From the NCBI GenBank assembly GCA_964575675.1, contig CAZNRY010000058.1, positions 1-20,155 on the forward strand: a stretch of 20,155 nt of DNA, given 5' to 3'. This document shows, piece by piece, positions 15,398 to 20,155 of this stretch; position 1 is the first letter of the stretch, and every line of letters begins with the position of its first letter. Source of the DNA: CAZNRY01 sp964575675. Its GTDB lineage: Bacteria > Eisenbacteria > RBG-16-71-46 > CAIMUX01 > VGJL01. Made by a program: the position numbers and the translations under genes. Below the pieces are notes generated by a model. The model did no database searches. It was not told the origin of the DNA and worked only from the letters and a program-made list of their open reading frames with translations.

Positions 15398-18300
15398 ATG
15401 AATCGGTGGTCGGCGTTCATCCTTGCCGCGCTCTCCGCGATGGCACCGCTCGCTGGAGGATCGGGTTCCTCGGCGCAAAGCGGGCGTGATGCCTCGCGGC
15501 CGGCCTCGCCGCCGGTTCGAACGGCTCCGCCGCACGCCCTGCCGGCCGCGGGGGCCGAGTCCGGCATGATTCCCGGGCTCGATTCTCTGACCTCGATCGT
15601 GCTGCGGGGCGCGCTTGACGACATCGAGGTCCGACCCGAGGAGCTCGGGTTCGACAAGCTCTACGCCGAGGACGATACCTTCCGGCTTGCGATCGTCGAG
15701 GAGATCCTGAACGACCCGCTCCGCCTTCCGGGCTGGCAGACCAAGACCGTCGCCGATCTTGCGGACTTGGCGGACGACCTCTCCGGCCTCGCGGGCTATC
15801 TCGGAAATCTGTGCGAGGCCGCCGCCGATGCCGGAGCGGGGGATGGGATCGCGGGGTGGGACGGCGCGCCCGCCGGGCAACGCAGGCGCGGGGAAAGGGC
15901 CATCCGGGAAGCCGTTCAACGGTTCGTCCGGCGTTGTCTCGTTGCCGAGCAATCGCTCACGCAAGCCTTCGCGCGGCTCGACGAGCGAGACCGCGCCGTG
16001 ATTCTGTCGCTCGCCCCCGCCTTCTGGGCAGATTGGGAAGACCCCGACTCGCCGGACAAGGAGGGAAGGGGAGCTTTCCAGAGGGAACTGGGTGAGGGTC
16101 GGCGACGAGCGACATCGAGCCTGGGCGCTTCCGAGGAGATCACGGCCGGTCCCGTGTTGAACGCGGCCGTGAAGCTCGACCGCCCGGCGCTAACGCGCGC
16201 CTCGCGGGAGTTCATCGGGGCGCTTCTCGAACTCTCCGAGCGCGTAAATGCAGACGGCATCCCCGCTCGCGCGTCCGCGAAGATGAAGGGCGTGGACGGC
16301 CCGATCACGGCATCCTTCGAGACGCCGTGGGGCCTTCTTCTGGTCGGCGGTCCCGGGTCGAATGTCTACTCCGAGGAGGCGCTCGCGCGAATCTCCTTCC
16401 TGATCGATCCGGGCGGGGACGACCTCTACCGGGGGCGCGCGGCCTCCGCGATCGGCGGGCTCCTGCGTCCATTCGCCGCCCTCATCGACGACTCGGGCGA
16501 CGACATCTACGAGGCAGGCGGCCGCGCCTTCTGCTTGGGCGGGGCGGTCCTCGGCGTCGCCGTACTGATCGACCGCTCGGGCAACGATTCGTATCGCGGG
16601 GGCGATGGCGTGGAGGGGGCGGGGTTCTTCGGGGCAGGCTTCCTCCTCGACGGCGGAGGAACCGACTACTTCGAGGGTCGGAACTTCTGCCAGGGCGCAG
16701 GCGGATTCGGACTGGGCGCCCTGATCTCCTGGGCTCCGAAGGACGCGCCCCCGGGCCCGCCCCCGGAGAAGGACATCGCCTTCGCGCGCGGGATCACCAT
16801 GGCCCCCGGGACCGGCTCCCTTCCGGTCCGCTACGACGACAACGACATCTACCAGTGCGCGCGGCAGTCGCAGGGTTTCGCCTCGACCTACGGCGCGGGT
16901 CTCCTCCACGACCGGGCCGGTAGCGACGTTTACCGCGCCGGCGGGCGCTACCTCCATCGGCCGCTGCGGCCGAACGACTTCCAGTCTCTTTCGCAAGGGT
17001 TCTCGATCGGTTTCCGCCCGCGTGCCGGTGGCGGAATCGGACTCTTGATCGACGACGAGGGGAACGACTTCTACAATGGGGAGATCTACGCGCAGGGCTC
17101 GAGCTACTGGTACTCGATCGGGCTCCTCTGCGACCGGGGCGGCAACGACCGTTATCATGCCACGCAGTACTCGCAGGGCGCGGGGATCCACCTCTCGATC
17201 GGTTCGCTGTGGGATTGGGGGGGCGACGATCAGTACGTCTCGCAGCTCGGCGTCACCCAGGGGACGGCGCACGATCTGTCGGTCGGATACCTGATCGACG
17301 AGAGCGGCGACGACTACTACATCGTGGACGGCGGCCAGGGCTTCAGCATCACGAACTCCGTCGCGATCTTCATCGACAAGATGGGCAACGACATCTACTC
17401 GACCCAACGCTACGGACAGGGATCGCTGATCTGGTCGCGCGGGTTCTGCGCTCCGGGCATATTCCTCGATCTCGAGGGGAGGGATTACTACCCCGCGATC
17501 GGCGCGGCGCGCGACAGCACCGCCTGGACGAATGATCTCTACGGCGTCGGAATCGATCTGGATCGCGACGTCAAACTGCCCGGCGAGGTCCTTCCCGAAA
17601 TCGTTCTCACCGCCGTGGACTCGGCCCGCTCCATCCCCGATCTCTTCAAGGATGCCGCCCTCTGGGAGGTCGGAAGCGCCGTCGAGAAGGTCCGCCGCGC
17701 GCGGAAGGCGCTGATGACGAAGGGCATCGCCGCGGTCGAGTATGCCGCCCGGGAGAAGCTCGCGGGCGATGACGGCCTCGAGTACCGGGCGCTCGTTGAT
17801 CTCGGCAAGGCATACCCCGACTCCTTCGCGGCGAGAATCATCCCGCGGCTGCTCGATCCGAATCCACAGGTGCAGCGCAACGTGATCTCGCTCCTCGGCG
17901 AGATCAAATGGAGCGACGCGCGCGATCCGTTGATCGCCCTGCTCGCCAGGACGGACCAGAAGAGGCACTGGACGAGGACCATCCAGGCGCTGGGGACGCT
18001 CGGGGACCCGGCCGCGGCGTCCTCGATCCGGCCGTTTCTCGCAGACTCGCTCGAGAGGCGACGGATCGTGGCCTGCGTCGCGCTGGCCGCGCTCAAGGAC
18101 ACGACCTCCGTCGGAAGAATCGCCGCGCTCCTCGATGATCCGCTATTGACGGTTCGGTCTGCTGCCTTGGCCGCGGTCGTCTCGTTCGGGGCCGCCGCGG
18201 TCGATCCCCTGGTCGCGCGCTCCGCCGTGCAGCCAACGCATCGGGCGATTCTGACGCAGACTCTCGGGAGGATCGCGGCGGCGCTTCGCGATCAAACGGA

Positions 18301-18535
18301 TGCCCCCTCGCGCAAGGCCTTCGTCGCCTCCAGAACCGCGCTCCTCGCGGAACTCGATCGATCGACCGGCGAAGCGGATGCGCCGGCTCGGGCCGCCGCG
18401 GTTTCCTTCCTGATGGGGCTCGGGGAGCCCGCACTGCTCGATCGCGTGGCCCGAAAGATGAGTGACGAGAAAGACCCGCTCGTACGGCGCGCCTACGAGC
18501 GGGCGCGAAGCGATCCCGGCCGCGGGACTCCTTGA
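15398..18535 (+). CDS. Large secreted Asp/Gly/Tyr-repeat (beta-solenoid-like) protein with C-terminal HEAT repeats
   Basis: 1045 residues from ATG 15398 (AAAGGG 7 bp upstream), giving a signal peptide MNRWSAFILAALSAMAPLAG. ATG 15371 would add MRRGRKGLA and is an alternative. Residues about 25-330 are helical, rich in charged residues and unrecognised. Residues 334-702 hold about twelve copies of a motif hhhD-x2-G-x-D-x-Y, with QG and then a G later in most units, period about 27: LIDDSGDDIYEAG, LIDRSGNDSYRGG, LLCDRGGNDRYHA, LIDESGDDYYIVD and FIDKMGNDIYSTQ are examples. This suggests a stacked, possibly calcium-binding beta-solenoid, reminiscent of RTX repeats but longer. Residues about 790-1035 are HEAT repeats (LLDPNPQVQRNVISLLGEI, LLDDPLLTVRSAALAAV). 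Probably exported. Function unknown. The thiC promoter overlaps its stop codon. Confidence 0.85.
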   Translation: MNRWSAFILAALSAMAPLAGGSGSSAQSGRDASRPASPPVRTAPPHALPAAGAESGMIPGLDSLTSIVLRGALDDIEVRPEELGFDKLYAEDDTFRLAIVEEILNDPLRLPGWQTKTVADLADLADDLSGLAGYLGNLCEAAADAGAGDGIAGWDGAPAGQRRRGERAIREAVQRFVRRCLVAEQSLTQAFARLDERDRAVILSLAPAFWADWEDPDSPDKEGRGAFQRELGEGRRRATSSLGASEEITAGPVLNAAVKLDRPALTRASREFIGALLELSERVNADGIPARASAKMKGVDGPITASFETPWGLLLVGGPGSNVYSEEALARISFLIDPGGDDLYRGRAASAIGGLLRPFAALIDDSGDDIYEAGGRAFCLGGAVLGVAVLIDRSGNDSYRGGDGVEGAGFFGAGFLLDGGGTDYFEGRNFCQGAGGFGLGALISWAPKDAPPGPPPEKDIAFARGITMAPGTGSLPVRYDDNDIYQCARQSQGFASTYGAGLLHDRAGSDVYRAGGRYLHRPLRPNDFQSLSQGFSIGFRPRAGGGIGLLIDDEGNDFYNGEIYAQGSSYWYSIGLLCDRGGNDRYHATQYSQGAGIHLSIGSLWDWGGDDQYVSQLGVTQGTAHDLSVGYLIDESGDDYYIVDGGQGFSITNSVAIFIDKMGNDIYSTQRYGQGSLIWSRGFCAPGIFLDLEGRDYYPAIGAARDSTAWTNDLYGVGIDLDRDVKLPGEVLPEIVLTAVDSARSIPDLFKDAALWEVGSAVEKVRRARKALMTKGIAAVEYAAREKLAGDDGLEYRALVDLGKAYPDSFAARIIPRLLDPNPQVQRNVISLLGEIKWSDARDPLIALLARTDQKRHWTRTIQALGTLGDPAAASSIRPFLADSLERRRIVACVALAALKDTTSVGRIAALLDDPLLTVRSAALAAVVSFGAAAVDPLVARSAVQPTHRAILTQTLGRIAAALRDQTDAPSRKAFVASRTALLAELDRSTGEADAPARAAAVSFLMGLGEPALLDRVARKMSDEKDPLVRRAYERARSDPGRGTP
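16397..17503 (+). repeat. Coding tandem repeats, about 12 units of roughly 27 codons
   Basis: Degenerate protein-level repeats inside the secreted solenoid-like protein, each anchored on D-x2-G-x-D-x-Y. The most regular stretch is from about 17038 to 17430, where consecutive units are 26-28 residues apart and each has QG about eight residues after the Tyr. The unit around 16830-16860 (DDNDIYQCA) is irregular and follows a Pro-rich insertion (about 16745-16785). Confidence 0.75.
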
Positions 18536-18560
18536 CTTCGTCCCATCCGCTCGATGTATT
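18532..18560 (+). promoter_or_regulatory. Promoter of the riboswitch-thiC unit
   Basis: TTGACT (18532-18537, five of six), a 17-bp spacer, then TGTATT (18555-18560, four of six). The -35 box overlaps the stop codon of the upstream gene. The predicted start near 18567 falls just before the first base of the aptamer's P1 stem, which supports it. Confidence 0.6.
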
Positions 18561-18570
18561 CTTCAATCGT

Positions 18571-18694
18571 CTCTCATGGGGGAGCCCCGGAAACGGGGCT
18601 GAGAACCCGTCACGGATGGGGTGCGGCGCGCCCCTCGAATCCGACGGGGACCCTTTGAACCTGAGGTGGGTCATCCCAACGTAGGGAATGGGAG
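18571..18694 (+). promoter_or_regulatory. TPP riboswitch (THI-box)
   Basis: Thiamin pyrophosphate aptamer directly upstream of thiC. Conserved elements: GGGGAGCC then a 7-bp stem AGCCCCG/CGGGGCT with GAAA loop, CTGAGA (18599-18604), ACCCTTTGAACCTGA (18650-18664), and CGTAGGGA (18680-18687). P1 pairs CTCTCAT (18571-18577) with ATGGGAG (18688-18694). GGGAG in the 3' strand of P1 is the only good ribosome binding site before the thiC ATG at 18707 (12-nt gap), so ligand binding should hide it and block translation. I see no terminator stem between aptamer and gene. An extra arm lies between CTGAGA and the ACCCTTTGAACC block. Confidence 0.95.
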
Positions 18695-18706
18695 TGTGAT
18701 TTCGAA

Positions 18707-19996
18707 ATGACGCAGATGAGCCTCGCCCGTCAAGGGATCATCACCGACAGGATGGAGCGCGTTGGCGAGCGGGAATGCCTGCCCGCCGAGCAAGTCCGCG
18801 ATGAGGTCGCCCGCGGGCAGATGATCCTCCCCTCCAACGCGAACCACCCCGAATGCGAGCCGATGGGCATCGGCATCGCCTCGAGATGCAAGATCAATGC
18901 GAACATCGGCACCTCCTCCGTCGCCGGATGCGTCCAAGAGGAGCTCGAGAAGCTCCGCCTCTGCCTCGAGCTCGGGGCCGACACGGTCATGGATCTCTCC
19001 ACGGGGGAGCGAACGCGCGAGATCCGCGAAGCCCTCCTGCGCGCATCGCCGATCCCGCTCGGCACGGTCCCGCTCTACGAGGCGGTGGAGAGGGTCGAGG
19101 ACGTTGTGGATCTCACGATCGACGACATCCTCGAGGTGATCGAGTTCCAGGCGCGGCAGGGGGTGGACTACATGACCCTCCACTGCGGCCTTCTCCGCGA
19201 GTTCGTCCCGATGACGGTCGGACGCGTGACGGGGATCGTGAGTCGCGGCGGAAGCCTGATCGCCAGGTGGATGCAGTTCCACGGCCGGCAGAACCCTCTG
19301 TACGAGCAGTTCGACCGCATCCTCGAGATCTGCGCGCGCCACGACGTCGGGATCTCGCTGGGCGACGGCCTGCGCCCCGGATGCCAGGCCGACGCCTCGG
19401 ACGAGGCGCAGTTCGCGGAGCTGAAGACCCTCGGCGATCTCACCCGACGCGCCTGGGCCCGCAGCGTGCAGGTGATGATCGAGGGACCCGGCCACGTTCC
19501 GATCGACCAGATCGAGATGAACGTCCAGAAGGAAATCGAGTGGTGCCACGGGGCGCCGTTCTACGTCCTGGGCCCGATCGTGACCGACGTGGCGCCGGGC
19601 TATGACCACATCACGAGCGCGATCGGGGGAGCCCTGGCGGGCTACTACGGCGCCTCGATGATCTGCTACGTGACGCCGGCCGAGCACCTCGGGCTTCCCG
19701 ACGCGGAGGACGTCCGGGCGGGTCTCGTCGCGCACAGGATCGCCGCCCATGCTGCCGACATCGCCCGCCGGCGTCCAGGCGCACGCGAGCGGGACGATGC
19801 GATCTCGCGCGCACGGTATGCCTTCGACTGGGATCGGCAGTTTTCCCTCGCGCTCGATCCCCAAACGGCCCGGGCTAAGCGCGAGAAGACCCTGCCTCAG
19901 GACCGGTTCAAGACGGCCGAGTACTGCTCGATGTGCGGGCCGAAGTTCTGCGCGATGAGGATCAGCCGGGATCTCCGGGCGGAGGTTCCGGACTAG
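18707..19996 (+). CDS. thiC: Phosphomethylpyrimidine synthase ThiC
   Basis: Radical-SAM enzyme converting aminoimidazole ribotide to HMP phosphate, the pyrimidine half of thiamin, in the cytoplasm. 429 residues, the short form without the N-terminal extension found in E. coli (about 630). Motifs include PSNANHPECEPMGIG, KINANIGTSSV, TVMDLSTGERTREIRE, DYMTLHCGLL, EGPGHVPIDQIEMN, PFYVLGPIVTDVAPGYDH and YVTPAEHLGLP. The [4Fe-4S] ligands sit at the C-terminus as C407-x2-C410-x4-C415 (CSMCGPKFC), the spacing specific to ThiC. The gene is under its own promoter and TPP riboswitch. No other thiamin gene is in the window. Intact throughout. Confidence 0.98.
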   Translation: MTQMSLARQGIITDRMERVGERECLPAEQVRDEVARGQMILPSNANHPECEPMGIGIASRCKINANIGTSSVAGCVQEELEKLRLCLELGADTVMDLSTGERTREIREALLRASPIPLGTVPLYEAVERVEDVVDLTIDDILEVIEFQARQGVDYMTLHCGLLREFVPMTVGRVTGIVSRGGSLIARWMQFHGRQNPLYEQFDRILEICARHDVGISLGDGLRPGCQADASDEAQFAELKTLGDLTRRAWARSVQVMIEGPGHVPIDQIEMNVQKEIEWCHGAPFYVLGPIVTDVAPGYDHITSAIGGALAGYYGASMICYVTPAEHLGLPDAEDVRAGLVAHRIAAHAADIARRRPGARERDDAISRARYAFDWDRQFSLALDPQTARAKREKTLPQDRFKTAEYCSMCGPKFCAMRISRDLRAEVPD

Positions 19997-19999
19997 CCG

Positions 20000-20021
20000 C
20001 GCCGCCGTCTCGAGGGCGGCG
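20000..20021 (+). terminator. Hairpin 3' of thiC
   Basis: CGCCGCC/GGCGGCG, 7 bp with an 8-nt loop, starting 4 bp after the thiC stop. There is no U tract, so it is only a possible terminator or 3'-end stabiliser. Confidence 0.4.
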
Positions 20022-20056
20022 AACGGTGTCCATTTGGGGTCACCCGGAGAGCACGC

Positions 20057-20094
20057 AAGAGAATCGGGGCGGGCGCCGTGTGACGCCCGCCCCG
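20057..20094 (-). terminator. Terminator of the tRNA-Leu transcript
   Basis: A perfect 11-bp stem CGGGGCGGGCG/CGCCCGCCCCG with an 8-nt loop (20065-20094). Reading on the - strand it begins 7 bp after the tRNA CCA end and is followed by ATTCTCTT, a T-rich tail. On the + strand it could also stop thiC readthrough but has no U tract there. Confidence 0.65.
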
Positions 20095-20100
20095 TCATCA

Positions 20101-20155
20101 TGGTGCGGAAGGGGGGACTTGAACCCCCACGAGGGAACCCTCACTGGACCCTGAA
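20101..20155 (-). tRNA. tRNA-Leu(CAG), 5' part beyond the window edge
   Basis: Read on the - strand, the visible 55 nt run from the anticodon loop to an encoded CCA. The 3' acceptor strand is CTTCCGC, discriminator A, CCA. The T arm is GGGGG-TTCAAGT-CCCCC. A long variable arm (TGAGGGTTCCCTCG) marks a class II tRNA. The loop TTCAGGG followed by stem TCCAG gives anticodon CAG, and the layout matches E. coli tRNA-Leu(CAG) position by position. The D arm and 5' acceptor strand are outside the window. Confidence 0.88.

Noticed and set aside
16190..17968. Minus-strand frame of 592 codons opposite the repeat protein
   Set aside because: It only mirrors the repeat on the other strand (Val/Asp-rich runs) and has no signal, start site or recognisable domain.
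18671..20101. Minus-strand frame of 476 codons opposite thiC
   Set aside because: thiC is unambiguous on the + strand, and this frame runs over the riboswitch 3' end and the tRNA terminator.
19933..20154. Plus-strand frame running over the tRNA region
   Set aside because: It reads antisense across a clear tRNA and its terminator; the protein-like ending is a known artefact of tRNA genes.
1..20155. CRISPR arrays, insertion sequences, phage genes, attachment sites
   Set aside because: No regularly spaced DNA repeats, transposase or integrase motifs, or terminal inverted repeats were found by eye.

Overview
This is a GC-rich bacterial segment, densely coded, with Shine-Dalgarno-like sites and many stop/start overlaps. 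Secreted lamin-tail proteins, a FlgD-type immunoglobulin-like C-terminal domain, and a helix-hairpin-helix protein followed by a probable beta-barrel point to a Gram-negative organism of the FCB type, perhaps Candidatus Eisenbacteria or a relative. That placement rests on protein style only; no phylogenetic marker was tested. No transposase, phage gene or CRISPR array was seen.

Region 1 (1-9943, all + strand). The window opens inside pyruvate phosphate dikinase, which lacks its N-terminal part. It is followed by a closely spaced run: a CDP-alcohol phosphatidyltransferase, a CobB-type sirtuin (ATGA overlap), a membrane-anchored von Willebrand A protein, a lamin-tail/FlgD-Ig secreted protein, a small secreted probable barrel protein (ATGA overlap), and a secreted helix-hairpin-helix plus beta-strand-rich protein (16-bp overlap). 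The last three look like one envelope module.

Region 2 (9944-12259). A promoter-like site precedes a 487-residue protein with an intact UvrC-type GIY-YIG nuclease domain and an unusual N-terminal half. Its last codons carry the -35 box of a second promoter. About 160 nt downstream of that promoter is a textbook intrinsic terminator, so this looks like an unannotated small RNA gene. About 420 bp without a convincing gene follow.

Region 3 (12260-18535). A short secreted lamin-tail protein converges on a MATE/MOP-fold membrane transporter (- strand). Diverging from the transporter are an aldo/keto reductase and a very large secreted protein made of about twelve 27-residue Asp/Gly/Tyr repeats followed by HEAT repeats.

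Region 4 (18532-20155). A promoter, a TPP riboswitch and thiC form a thiamin-controlled unit whose aptamer P1 stem contains the probable thiC ribosome binding site. A tRNA-Leu(CAG) on the - strand, cut by the window edge, faces thiC with hairpin terminators between them.

The best candidates for something undescribed are the small RNA locus (11641-11835), the long Asp/Gly/Tyr repeat protein, and the winged-helix / possibly dead exonuclease / GIY-YIG fusion.
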